Shown here one piece after another: positions 23,699 through 34,815 of a stretch of DNA of 64,000 bases; within the stretch, counting starts at the first letter, position 1; each line of letters starts with the position of its first letter. The translations under genes were made by a program, and so were the position numbers. The stretch comes from Macrothele yani (taxonomy: Eukaryota; Arthropoda; Arachnida; Araneae; Macrothelidae): positions 81,877,127-81,941,126 of the forward strand of contig CM077023.1 in NCBI GenBank assembly GCA_039090855.1, read 5' to 3'. Below the pieces are notes generated by a model, which saw only the letters and a program-made list of their open reading frames with translations, was not told the origin of the DNA and ran no database searches.

Positions 23699-24955
23699 AC
23701 CCAAATTGCAACACCAAGAAGGACACGGGATAGCAAAGCCAGATTTACTGGACACATAATAACAGATAAAAAGATGAAACGATTGAGCTTACAGGTCCGT
23801 GCGACTTGCGGAACACGCAGACATCAGTAGTTCGTGTGGCTCCCATGGCTGGCAATAACGGCCGCTACACGCCGCTGCATCGAACGAAAGAGGCTTTGGA
23901 TGTGGGCTTGGGGTATGTCGGTCCAGGCTGCTTCCACACGTTGCCATAGTTCATCAGGCGTAGCCGCGGGTGGTTCTTGCCGGGGTACTCGGTTGCCAAT
24001 CACGTATTCGATGGGCGACATATCGGGAGAACAGGCGGGCCACGGCAGCAGTGACACCTGGTGGACCGTGAAGAATTGTTGCACGATGCGTGCCACGTGC
24101 GGGCGCGCATTGCCCTGTTGAAACGTGGTCGCTGGCAGGTCCTGCAGGTAAAGGAGGACTACAGCTCCAAAACGTCGGAGATGTAGTGGTGGCTGTTGAT
24201 TGTACCGGCGATGCGTACCAGAGGGGTGCGGGTGTCATATCCAATAGCGCCCCAAACCATAACGCCAGGCGACGGACCGGTATGGCGATGCATAATGCAG
24301 GCGACATACAGTCTCTTGTCGCGGTGCCGCCACACGCGGATCCGACCATCGTGCTGTTGCAGGCAGAAGCGGGATTCGTCGGAGAAGACAATGTCGTGCC
24401 ATTCCGCAATCCAGGTGCGGCGTTCAATGGCCCACTGCCGCCGCACTCACCGGTGGTGTAACGTCAATGGTAATCGGAGCAATGGGCGCCGTGCAACAAG
24501 TCCCCGCTCCTGCAGACAACGTCGAACGGTACGTGCTGACACAGGTTGTTGCGCAACACACCCTAATTCGTGCGCTAACGTTCGTGATGTGGCGGTGCGA
24601 GCCGTCAATGCCCGCCGCACAACATTCCGGTCCTCTCGTTCGGTGGTGTGCCGCGTCTGTGGCAATCGCTCACGTCGGCCCGTCCGTCCCTCCGGCACCC
24701 ACCGAATTCATACTCGCCTCACTGTTGCTGGATTTCGTCCCACACGGGCGCCGATGTCTCGGTACGATAAACCGCTGTCGCGATAAGCCACTCTATTCGT
24801 CCACTGTGGAACTCCGAAACGTGCAGGAATGACTGCCGTATTCTGCGACGCGGCATCAGGAAGCTTCCCACGCACAGGTCCGGCAGCACAACACACTTCC
24901 ACTACTTACACCCCGCCTTCTGTGCACCCTTCTTATTGTGCTTCTTGGTGGCGTG
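23699..24955 (-). mobile_element. Tc1-like element c, GC-rich
   Basis: The left end reads AATTGCAACACCAAGAAGGA on the plus strand. The right end (about 24930-24955) contains CACCAAGAAG in inverse orientation, a partial terminal repeat. Its transposase gene runs on the minus strand and is much richer in GC than its surroundings. Exact ends are uncertain; no TA duplication could be paired. Confidence 0.7.
23824..24856 (-). pseudogene. Tc1 transposase (element c), frameshifted, second Asp lost
   Basis: Starts MPRRRIRQSFLHVSEF and shifts frame after the helix-turn-helix begins; the next frame gives VAYRDSGLSYRDIGARVG. Later pieces are RTATSRTLAHELGC and QQPVSARTVRRCLQERGL, then DIVFSDESRFCLQQHDGR with the first catalytic Asp, HTGPSPGVMVWGAIGYDTR, a further frame change, then TFQQGNARPHVARIVQQFF. 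Here the usual QQDNARPH reads QQGN, so the second catalytic Asp is Gly. The third box SPDMSPIEYV keeps Glu. The end is RRVAAVIASHGSHTNY. The protein could not be active even with the frames joined. Usual length is about 340 residues. Confidence 0.9.
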
Positions 24956-26600
24956 CCGGGCGGACATGATTTGCGTATGCCATGCAATGCTAATCGTTTG
25001 CATGTCCTCTCGCGGGCGACGCATTCTGCGAATTTCAGGCCAATTGGATGCTTCCTTCTTGCTGTTGCATTCTGGGTGGCCAGCAGTGTATTTTAGTTCA
25101 GATGTTCTTGCGAGATCTTTGTTTTCCCGATGGTAAGTAGTCTGCCAATACTTGTACCTCTTGGGCATGTGTTCGAATCCATGGTATGACTACCATTATA
25201 AAGAAAATTGATTTTTGTCTGAATTTTCGAGTAAAACAGCATTTAAAGGGTAAATTACGACCTACTATAAAAGGAGATAGGTCTCTTTTGTCCGATTTCT
25301 CAATTGAAACACTATTATGGTACGATTTATAAGTTTAAAAAAATTGCCAATTATACGTAAAAAACATTCGTCCTAGTATATTTTTTAATTCATTCATACA
25401 TAACTTATCCTTGGGAAACGAAGTGCTCATCCGTAAAAGCAAACAAGATTGTATCTCTTTCTATTGTTTGAATTATTAGAGTTTTAGAGGAATTTCTTTT
25501 CTCTCGTTTATGTGTGTGTGTGGTTTCGTAATGTAAACGTGCTAGCTCATCGCGTGGGAGCGGTTTTTTGAACAAAGTCCAGCGTGGTAGGAACACAAAT
25601 TTTATTGACTCGAGCTTACCCTGGAAGAAAATAGGGATGTTTTACAGTACGGGAACACATGGTTCTTCTGGTTAACAGGAAGAAGTCCAATTTTATGTTA
25701 TGCAAAATCTGAGAGGCATAATGCTGTAAATGACGCATCATCTTAGCTAAAAATTTCATAAGACTGTCATGGGAGTATTTCAAAAGACTGCCAACTGAAA
25801 GCAATAATGTTCAAGTAAATGCATAACACAAAGACAGCCACTGGAAAAATATGCAATTAAGAAAAACATGCAAAAAAACTGATTCTTGGAAAATCAATCC
25901 ATGATTATTCTACCACGTAAGAGCTCAATAATTCTTAGCACATGAATTCATCCAATTTTGCACATTTTAACATAATCTCATTAATGTAGCATTAACCGGG
26001 AATATTTCATGATAACACCCGAAATTCCCTGGCCAAAATTAAGGACTTTGACTTAGTAACCATTGGAATCACTTTCTGGTTTGCGATCTACTCAAACGGC
26101 ATGTCGCGGCATGGCATGGCATGGCATGGACACGACATGTTGTGTGGCAGGAAGATCGACGGCTAACAATTACTCCAGATGTATACATGGCTCGTACATG
26201 CTGGAAGGCAGGGTACCAACGGTCAACGGATATTTTGAACATGCCACATTCTCCATGGACTGAGATTTGACAATAAAAAAAGGAGGGAGGCGAAGGTACA
26301 CAAAGTTCAAGGATTACTCGTTCAACCAACTATACATACTATGAAAGAGGCAGATGGATGCGATGACATTCGAGAAGCGGAGATAAAACTGCAGCATCTA
26401 AGGATGTTTGTTTATTTAGGAAAAAACACTTGGCCAAAGGTCAGATTTGGCAGGTGGACCGATAGAAGATCATATGTTTTGAGGAAAGTCTCTTCAAGTT
26501 GTTAAGGGCTGCGCAAAAACTCAGACTAAAGGTATGTCGGAAATAGTATTTCAAAATGCACATGGTTTACCAGACGACCTAAATATATTCTGGAAATCTG
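24956..26600. other. Intergenic stretch, no gene seen
   Basis: A short (GGCAT)n run lies near 26105-26130. The frame at 24902-25168 (minus, 88 codons, MPKRYKYWQTTYHRENKDL..) has a balanced, polar composition but no family that I recognise, and it overlaps the right end of element c. I see no other feature. Confidence 0.45.
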
Positions 26601-27179
26601 GGTGGAAAGAGACGACCGCATAAACACCCCAGAGGGTGATTCCTTGGGTCAGTTAAAGAATAAAATGTTCTGACATTTTTGGATTTAGGTCTTAGTTTTC
26701 CAGATATAAGCCCCCAAAGGTGCGTGACGTCACGTCCGGAATCGCCTATTTTCGAGGCTTCAAGCACAACCCGAGTGCCATGCAGGGAAGCGCGTGGCGG
26801 ATGCCTAATTCTGCAATCACAGTACAACAACAATCATCCAGCCCATTTACGGTCCGCAATTGGCGATACGAACATAACTGGTCGCCCTGTTGCTTGACAT
26901 ACGGCATCGGAGAGCACTGCGATATGTAAATCAGTCGTAATGACTACCGAGGTACTGAACTCGCAGAATCAGGCATCCGCCAGAACTTTTCCTGCATGAC
27001 ACTCGTGTTGTGCTTGAAGCCTCAAAAACAGGCGATTCCAGACATGATGTCACGCACCTTTGGGGGCTTATATCTGGAAAACTAAGCCCTAAATCCAAAA
27101 ATGTCACAGAACATTTTATGCTTGAAATGACCCAAGAAATCACACCTTGAAGTGTTTATGCCGTCGTTTCTTTCCAGCC
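26601..27179. mobile_element. Miniature element with about 215-bp inverted repeats
   Basis: Bases 26601-26828 and 26944-27179 are inverted copies: GGTGGAAAGAGACGAC..ATAAACACC at the left end matches GGCTGGAAAGAAACGACGGC on the reverse strand at the right end, and the pairing continues through AATAAAATGTTCTGACATTT, AGATATAAGCCCCCAAAGGT and CTTCAAGCACAAC. The unpaired centre is about 115 bp. There is no coding content and no clear target-site duplication. It is a foldback-type MITE, unrelated in sequence to FB-A or FB-B. Confidence 0.85.
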
Positions 27180-27281
27180 TGTGTACTGTCATCAATAGGA
27201 GTGGACGCGGGCCGTGGCAGTTTTCTTAAAAGAACGCAGGTGGCGGTTGTAGTATTTAACTGCAGACAAGCTGGGTATTTA

Positions 27282-28804
27282 CACTGGCGTGCAAAAATTA
27301 AGGACGAGGCGGTTTTTCGAATGTAACGTCGTGCAGAAGTGCTCCACATCGACTCAAATCATACCATAAGATCCCCAAGATGTAAGAATATGAAACAAGT
27401 GAGCAAAACCATCCAAACAAGGAATCCAAAGGATACAAAGGCACTTTATTGAAAAGGTAGCTTCGAGCACAACTGGACAGAAACGTCCATGTGACAGGCG
27501 GCTGCCAAGAAAAATCCAATCTTTAGTAAGGGATATGATCACCCCTGACTGCGTTGCAGGATTTACAACGTCTGTCCATGCTCAGGACGAGATTGTCAAG
27601 GAGCTGTTGAGGCATCACGGCCCATTCCTCTTGTAGGGCCAATCGCAGCTGCGGAATCGTTGCTGGCGGCTGGTGACGTGCTGCCAAGCGTCTCCCGAGA
27701 AGGTCTCACACGTGTTTGATTGGATTTAGGTCCGGTGACCTTGTGGGCCAATCCATGCGTTGAATATCTTCACTCTGCGACAGCCACTGTACGATGAGGT
27801 GTAGCGTTGTCGTCTATGAAGAGCAACTCAGGACCCACAGCACCTCTCAATAGACGCACGTGAGGCAGGAGAACCTCGGTACCATAGCGGACACAAGTGA
27901 CTGAACCTCCTTGGAAGATGTGGAGGTCAGTACGGCTACCAAGAATGATACCCCCAAACGAGAACTCCGCCACCTCCAAACCGGTTCTTTCGATGATGTT
28001 GGAGGTGTGATTGCGTGTTCCCTACGCTCTCCAGATGTGTATACGCCCAGAATCGCTCGTCAGACTAAATCGACTCTCACCCGTAAAGAGAACTCGACCC
28101 CATTGCTGATGTGTCTAGTTCTTGTATTCCTGGCGCCACAGAAACCGCCTTCTCCGATGAGCAGGCGTTAATGGAACACACCGTACTGGTCGTCGTTCAA
28201 ATAGACCACCTTTGTGCAGCCTCCTGGCCACGGTAAAACGCGATAACGGACGTCCAGTTGTCTGTTGCATGTGCCTTGCGATTTCTCCTGCTGTCTGCCG
28301 TCTGTCTCTTTTCGCCTGTAGAACAATATACCGGTCGTCCGCCGCAGTGGTTGCTCGTGGACGACCACTGCTAAACTCAGCTGTTCCTGTCGTTTGAAAT
28401 GATCTCCAAGTTCGTGAAACGATGCTGTGAGCGATCCCGAACTCCTCGGCCACACTAGTCACACTTCGACCTTCTTCCAAATTCCCAATGATGCGACCTC
28501 GGGTAAAGTCTTCCAGATGTCGTCTACTGGATTGCCTGTTGGCCATATCACACGGTGGCAGCAAATCGACGACGTTCAAACCGATGTACACCGTTCAATA
28601 GCTTTCACCAAATTGCTGAGCTTACACCGTCCGTGTGCTTTATACCCTTCCGACACCCCCCCCCACGGCATGCTGCATATATACGCATACCCTACCGTAC
28701 CGGACCCTAGTCTATCTCCTGAGTGGTCTTTCGGTCCGTTCTGCCTGCTCGTTCCGCTGTTATGCTAATTTCTCCTCTTCGTCCTTAAAGTTTGCACACC
28801 AGTG
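27282..28804 (-). mobile_element. Tc1-like element d
   Basis: 1523 bp between TA dinucleotides at 27280-27281 and 28805-28806. The inverted ends share about 28 bp of the form CACTGG(C/T)GTGCAAA..TTAAGGACGA. One transposase gene lies on the minus strand. Confidence 0.95.
27523..28546 (-). pseudogene. Tc1 transposase (element d), two catalytic residues replaced
   Basis: Begins MANRQSSRRHLEDFTRG and has a long intact N-terminal half with paired helix-turn-helix segments (SVTSVAEEFGIAHSIVSRTW; QTTGRPLSRFTVARRLHKGG). A frame change follows at about 28115. The first catalytic box reads VLFTGESRF where TDESRF is expected (Asp to Gly). GGIILGSRTDLHIF and ELLFIDDNATPHRT follow, keeping the second Asp. 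The third box reads SPDLNPIKHV-stop-DLLG, so the catalytic Glu is Lys and the conserved Trp is a stop. The C-terminus is MDRRCKSCNAVRGDHIPY. The decay is old and clearly inactivating. Confidence 0.92.
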
Positions 28805-28806
28805 TA

Positions 28807-30325
28807 TGAAGTCATAATGCTGCTCGAATCAAATTTCTACCCGGTCCAGAACAGTTTGATGAGACTTTCTTCAGAACTCATGACCATCTATCAGTCCACT
28901 GTTCGAGTTTACACTCAAGAAAACATGCCAATTGTATTCATGCTCTTTTTCGTTTGTTTGTTTGCTTTTACCAACAAGAGAGGCACTCTGACGATTAAGA
29001 GACAAATAATACCCAAAGGGTTTAAACTCTTTTTTCATGAGTTGACTGGGAATGTTTCCTGCCATAGTTGAACTCTGAAGACAGCTGCTGAACATAATAG
29101 TATTCATTCCGACTCGCACTGATTTGAGCTATCTGGTGATTCCGCTCCTTGAGCATGCCACTACGGCTCGAGTTCTGTCTAGTTATTTCACTTGTCCACG
29201 TAAAGGCCATTGGGGAACTAACTTCGGAAACGCCAGCGATCTCGGTGGTCGAAGCGACTGACTCCAGATAAGTTTTCACCAATAAAAACTTATTTTTCGA
29301 AATCAAATTTGTCGGGTGTTGTTTTTCCCTATACTGCATTTGGCTGCAGTAGCTGATGCAAATTCTGTTTCCGATAATAATGGATATTCGGCTATCCGTC
29401 ATTCCACAGTATTTGTATACATCGACGTACAATGCAGAATGTGTGCAAGTATCTGAATTTTTTTGTTATTATTTTTAGGGAAAGAGTGTGCGTGCGCGTT
29501 AGTAAGGAGAAATGAGATGAAAATGGTCAACACCTTGGAAAAAAATGTAAAGGTGTTGACCATTATTATCTATTGTTTTTGGTACTGCCCATAGGAAGTA
29601 CAATAGACAATAAGCAGAGTAGGTTTGGACGCATATGTGCATATAAACGGGTATAGCTTAGTACTGAGCCACTAGCGACATTTTTACCTATTCAAACTCT
29701 AACCAGAACATGCCATGGACAACAACTGTGTTTATGCCATATACTCTGGCACAACGGCTGCCAACGACATGTAGTTTGGCATCTTTCAGTACCTACATTC
29801 ATTGCATTGCGGAGGAGAAAGCTGAGCCGCAGATAAATATGGGTGATCGTTCACATTAGCATGCCTGGCATCAGTTCTGTCAGAAGGTAATTGGTGCTCT
29901 TCAAAGACTTGGAACATGGACATCTACACCCATTTGTGTTGCGTTCGACCTAGAACCTCTGCAACTGAAAGCAGTGAGCAGAATATTTACGCTGCCGTCA
30001 AAGAGGAGCAAATAATGCCTGTCTGGGAAATCAGGGCATACGTTTAAAACCAAACACCATACAGTACAGTAGCTGTTAATGCCTGTGAGAAACAGGAAAG
30101 TCTGTGACGATACTTAGGGAACAACACCAAAAGGCACACGCAGATGTGTCATAGTAGGAGCTGCTGAAAAAAATTATTTCCATTTGAGCACTTGTGTGCG
30201 GGCTTTAAGGCCATGCCACTGCACCGCGCGACAAGTTCATGGGGGCGCTAAGATTTCAAGAATTCTTCAATTATTATATAAGAAAACATACCTTGCCAGT
30301 ACACTTAAAAATTTTGCTGGAGTTT
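28807..30325. other. Intergenic stretch with one hairpin
   Basis: AATGGTCAACACCT at 29522-29535 is perfectly complementary to 29551-29564 with a 15-base loop. Frames at 28871-29432 (both strands) show no recognisable domain. Confidence 0.55.
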
Positions 30326-30600
30326 GCACCAAAAAGTGGTGCTACACAATCTGCACTACTTTCGGAGAAAAGTTACACCATTTTACCACAATGTTGTGCA
30401 AGGCTGCACCAAAAAGTGGTGCTACACAATCTACACTACTTTCGGTGGAAAGTTACACTATTTTACCACAATGTGGTGCAAGGCTGCACCTTGGTTTTTT
30501 TTTTTTTTTTTTTTTTGCACCACACAATGGTGTATCTTTCTTCAGAAAGTAGTTCAGCTGGCTTAGCACCACTTTTTGGTGCTACCTACCACAAAACTTT
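30326..30600. repeat. About 83-bp repeat: two direct copies and one inverted
   Basis: Units starting GCACCAAAAAGTGGTGCTAC (itself an inverted repeat around AAAA) occur at about 30327-30408 and 30409-30490. A third, inverted and degraded copy ends at about 30590 with GCACCACTTTTTGGTGC. A poly(T) run (30496-30515) separates them. The paired GCACC..GGTGC ends suggest a tiny DNA transposon that duplicated in tandem. Confidence 0.8.
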
Positions 30601-31277
30601 TAACAATATTCGCATATAATACGATGATCGATGAGGATTGGAGATAATGATTGGTCTCGCTGTCACTGGAAAAATCCAAATCATCACAATAAAGTATTGT
30701 TACAATTAAGTGCAAAAAGGAGCGTTGAACTTGGGATCAACGAACGTGACTACTAATTTTCATTGTATATCTTCTGAAAAGCCATACAATCCAGCACACA
30801 AAAATTCCTAGGATGGGGTCAACAAATATTGCCGTGCTGGGCACCACGAATAATAAAGAAGGTTCTGATAGTGATGAGAAACAAATGTTGGTTATGCCAA
30901 TTTGATCCAGAAACAAGCATTAAAGAAAAAAACACTTTAAATTCAATGGTATCGCGCCACATCCCAGCAAGAAACTAAGAGCAGTACTGTCGGGCTACAA
31001 ACATATGGTAACTGTTTTTCTGCGATACGGAGGGGTGCGTATTGGGCGAATTTCCAACAAAGGATGAATTCGCTAATTTTATCACTGAAAATTGGGTATT
31101 TACATCCCAGTGTTATTGTTTCAAAGGATTTTACAACCAAAATTCTTGAAGAGAGTTAAAAAGCAATGTAAATCTCAATGTCTCCAGCATGTAAGGTCAT
31201 ACTAAGCTTCTTAAAATAGGTAGCTAAAACATTTTAGAATTAAATCTTGTTATATGTCAACGGGTAAGAACATTCAA
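30601..31277. other. AT-rich stretch, nothing recognised
   Basis: No gene, RNA or repeat structure seen. Confidence 0.45.
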
Positions 31278-31476
31278 AAACACCGGGTGTCCTGAGGCGC
31301 TGTCTTGTGACCATCTGTCCGAGCTCGTGCCTGCTGAGGCCCTGGTAGTGTGCTTGTCTGATGGCGCTAACCCTGCCGCTTCCCTAGAACCGGCAGCCAA
31401 AAATTAGGGAAGTGATTCAACATTCAGGTAGCCCTTAGAGTTGCTCGTAGTGGTCATTATACCCCGATACAATAGC
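31278..31476 (+). mobile_element. SINE-B, old and degraded
   Basis: Follows the SINE-B order in the plus direction: GAGGC.CTG head remnant, CTTGTCTGATGGC, CCGCTTCCCTAGAACC, AAATTAGGGA, AGAGTTGCTCGTAGTGGTCA. Many mutations remove the promoter boxes. It is the oldest-looking SINE-B copy here. Confidence 0.7.
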
Positions 31477-31642
31477 AAAGACTAAGCAGAACTCGGGTAC
31501 TTTGAAATCACATTAGACTAATCTGAACATGGCAAAATATGTCTGATGTTCCAGAATCCAAAACAATCTGTCACAATTACAGGAATATGAAAGTCTCAAC
31601 CATACAGAACTACACATACCGGCCGCTGAATTAAAAACTTTT

Positions 31643-33289
31643 ATGCAATACAGGATTGGATTTCCTTTAGCCCGAATTACAGCACGTATGCGGTTTGGCA
31701 TAGATTCCACAAGGTGTTACACTGCATTTACGTCAACAACATACCAGGCAGCCCTTTAACTGGCTCAGATTTGACGGAGGAGGCTTAGCTCCCGTATCTG
31801 TTTTTCTAACATGTCCCATACATTTTGAATGGGGTTTAGTACGGGCTTTTTGGTGGCCTGGGAAGATGGTGGAAGTGGCTGTGATGCTCGCTGAACACAT
31901 TCTGCGTGATAAACAGTAACTTTGTCGTTCATTAAACAGTACTCACCTGCTGGATAAAAAACCAACATTGCAGGATGGACTTGATTGGCAACAATGTTGA
32001 GTTAAGTTAAGCTGATGGTAGTTGAGAACACGCTAAGTTACTTATGATAGTTTTTAAGGCAAATATATTTCAGCCATTACTATGGCCTTCATCAGTGCGA
32101 CTACGATTTGTTTCGTTGCCAGATTGGAAAGGTAAGTTTTGTAACGGTAACTCTGGGTGACGCGGTGCTATGATAAATTTCCAAGTGAATGGAATATAAA
32201 CGTTCCCTTTTACGTTAAATGAACATAAAAGGGCGTTTTCGTTCCCTTTTAAGAACATAAAGGGAACGTGAAAGTTCCCTTTTTTTATGCAATGAGAGAT
32301 TTCCAGATGAATGGAACGTAAACATTCCCTATTACGTTGAAAGAAAGTAAAAGAGAACGTTTACGTTCCCTTTATGTTCGTAAACGTTCCCTTTTAAGTT
32401 CCATTCATCTGCAAATCTCTCATTGCATCACGTCACCCGGAGTTACGGTTACAAAACTTACCTTTCCAATCTGGCATCGAAACAAATCGTAGTTGCTTTG
32501 ATGAAGGCCATAGTAATGACTGAAATATATTTGCCTTAAAAACTATTATACGTAACTTAGCGTGTTCTCAACTACCATCAACTTAACTTGTTTGTTAGTT
32601 ACGTGCATTGCCTACCACTCATTTAATGTTGAGTTAATCCTTGGAGAACACCCGACCTTACAGCAATATCAGGGTACCCGTTCGGTACCAACAGAACGTG
32701 CCCCACACCATGAAACCCCCTCTGTAACCTTGATTAGTGTTTACAAGGCAAGCTGGGTCCATTGCTTTATGGGGCTCCCCCCAAACTCTCTGCCTACCGT
32801 TAGTACAGAACAAGGTGTACCGTGACCTGTCGAACAACAACATGACTTTTTTCCAGTGTTTCGTCACGATGTTTCTGACACCACTGTAAACGAACTCCCC
32901 GTTTTTTGGAAAAAAACCAGTGGTTTCCGTATAAGATTGCAACTTCCAATACTGAACCACTTCATATTCCTGCCCATAGTTTGCTGAGATATGAATCGGG
33001 AACAATTTCACTGAATGCTTCTGTCAATTTCTGCACACAGGAAGTCCTGTTTCTTAGTACAAGCGTTCTCAGGCGACGGCGATGACGTTCATGATAGACT
33101 ACCGTCGCGCCACAGTAACGCGTCTCAGAGAAGCAATGTAGGTTATTTTTGCACAAATTAAATACCAGGGATATCTCACCTTTTGAGAAACCAGTCGGCT
33201 CTACTGTTATCAAAATCGTCTCTCCGGCCAAACGGCCACCCACAACAAGCCCTTTCTCGAACTCCGAAATATCCTTTCTTTTTTCCCAT
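31643..33289 (-). pseudogene. Tc1 transposase (element e), interrupted and frameshifted
   Basis: Starts at an ATG followed by GKKKG-like residues, with FEKGLVVGGRLAGETI recovered in another frame as the helix-turn-helix start. Middle pieces include RSRYTLFCTNGRQRVWG, DPACLVNTNQGYRGGFMVWG and FCWYRTGTLI. The coding frame is then cut by the insertion at 32006-32624 and resumes with NIVANQVHPAMLVFYPAG, EYCLMND (second Asp region), PVLNPIQNVWDML and finally VESMPNRIRAVIRAKGNPIL. In the third box Glu is replaced by Gln (NPIQN for NPIEN). The protein is dead by insertion, frameshift and loss of a catalytic residue. Confidence 0.88.
32006..32624. mobile_element. 619-bp palindromic element inserted in Tc1-e
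   Basis: Flanked by a perfect 13-bp direct repeat, AATGTTGAGTTAA, at 31993-32005 and 32625-32637. Removing the insert and one repeat restores the Tc1-e reading frame up to NIVANQVHPAM. Inverted arms of roughly 200 bp start GTTAAGCTGATGGTAGTTGA on the left and end at about 32587 on the right; another 37 bases lie outside the right arm. The centre is built of alternating copies of AACGTTCCCTTTTA and its complement. No coding content. A 13-bp duplication is long for a cut-and-paste element. Confidence 0.88.
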
Positions 33290-34666
33290 TGTGATCAACA
33301 CTACTGACTTGCAGCAGCATTAAATTGTTTGTCCAGATCACGAGGTGACGCACGGACCTTGTATTTTGCATATACACTGAATGACGTTTATGCACATCTG
33401 CATAAAAGTTCCGAATTCAGTGGCCGGTGTGTACATTCCCAACCGAAATTTTCTCCTTGGAAGCTCAAACAAAAACATTTCACGTGCCCTCCCGTTTTTG
33501 AGTCTTGGGAAATTCCCCTGGTCCTTTTTCTTTTACCTTTTCACAAAATTCCAATATATACGAAAGACGTTTTGCGGGTTCCAACTTTCAGTAGGATTCA
33601 GTAATGCGGAGATGTTTGCGCTGAAGAGCAATTGAATTAGAGACAGCTGGCGTTATGCAAATGTGGCGCTATGGGCGGCCCTGTAACGGAAACGACATGA
33701 CGTATGCAGCGATACGACAATATAAGGAGTGATGCGACGGGAATCAGTAACAGTCGAACGCAGTATGGGTAAGACGAAGGATATAAGCGCATTTGATCGT
33801 GGGCAAATTGTCGGGGCCCGACGAATGGGTCCCTCTATCTCGGAAGTCGTGCAGGCACTGGGATTTTCACGAGCCACTGTGTCACGGGTGCACCGTAAGT
33901 ACATCGAATCCGGTAAAACCATCCCTGTAAGGGCCAACTGCCGTGGACAGCAGCGTGTGGATGAGCGGGGTCATCGTCAGCTAGCTCGCATTGTAACAAC
34001 GGATAGACAGGCCACAGTGCAAGAAATCACTCTGCAATTTAACGCTGGTGCACAAAAACGTATAAGCAGCAGCGCCATCCAGAACCATCTCCTCGCTATG
34101 GGGTACAGAAGCCATCGTCCCACAAGAGTACCGCTGCTGACCGCACACCACAGGGTGCAAAGATTAGCATGGGCGCGGAAACATCGCCACTGGACCCTAG
34201 ACATGTGGGAAAATGTTGCCTGGACTGATGAGTTGAGATTCACGTTGGTACATGCGGATGGCAGGATACGAGTACTGCGCAAACCACATGAAGCGATGGA
34301 TCCTTCTTGCCAGCAGGGTACTCTTCAAGCTGGTGGGGGTGGCATTCTCGTCTGGGGACTGTTTACGTGGACTGAAATGGGACCCCTGGTACGTGTGACA
34401 TCGTCCCTCACAGTTCAACGTTACCGGGATATCCTGGACGACCATTTGCTCCCGTTTGTGCGTCTTCAATATCCCACTGGGGACCTCATCCTGCAACAAG
34501 ACAAGGCACCGTGTAACGTATACTCTATATTCACTTTCCTTTTGATTTTACTATCTCTGGTTATTTTATTTTACTATGTAAATTATCTTCCTACTGAACG
34601 GAATATTATTTCACCCGCTGAATGAGATCTGGCAATGAGTGTAAGTCATGACGTGGTGGTAGCTCG

Positions 34667-34674
34667 TATATAGG
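34667..34674 (+). promoter_or_regulatory. TATA box of the solo LTR
   Basis: TATATAGG about 155 bases into the LTR, followed about 30 bases on by GAAGTGTGCG, a plausible start region. Function is inferred from position only. Confidence 0.55.
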
Positions 34675-34809
34675 CGCGTTCATCGAGAAGTGTGCGTTGT
34701 GTGTTGTTGCGTTGGAGTTGAGGGTGGTTGGTGGTGTGTTGCGTTGCGTTGCAGTGTGTTGTTATGTAGCAGTGATATATGAGTGCCTTAGTTGACCAGG
34801 AGTCATCAT

Positions 34810-34815
34810 AATAAA
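34810..34815 (+). terminator. Poly(A) signal of the solo LTR
   Basis: AATAAA about 135 bases after the TATA box, followed by a T/G-rich tract (AAGTTGTTCTGT), as at LTR polyadenylation sites. Confidence 0.5.

Larger units (their letters stand above)
31613..33431 (-). mobile_element. Tc1-like element e, split by a palindromic insertion
   Basis: Inverted ends share ACCGGCC(A/G)CTGAATT and ACTTTTATGCA, flanked by TA at 31611-31612 and 33432-33433. Without the 619-bp insert and its 13-bp duplication the element would be 1187 bp, normal for Tc1. The gene is on the minus strand. Confidence 0.9.

Noticed and set aside
24196..24786. 196-codon Arg/Ser-rich frame on the plus strand
   Set aside because: It is the antisense shadow of the GC-rich Tc1-c transposase, whose true motifs are on the minus strand.
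32006..32624. Tc1-type or hAT-type MITE
   Set aside because: The 13-bp duplication fits neither the 2-bp TA nor the 8-bp rule, so I left it unclassified.
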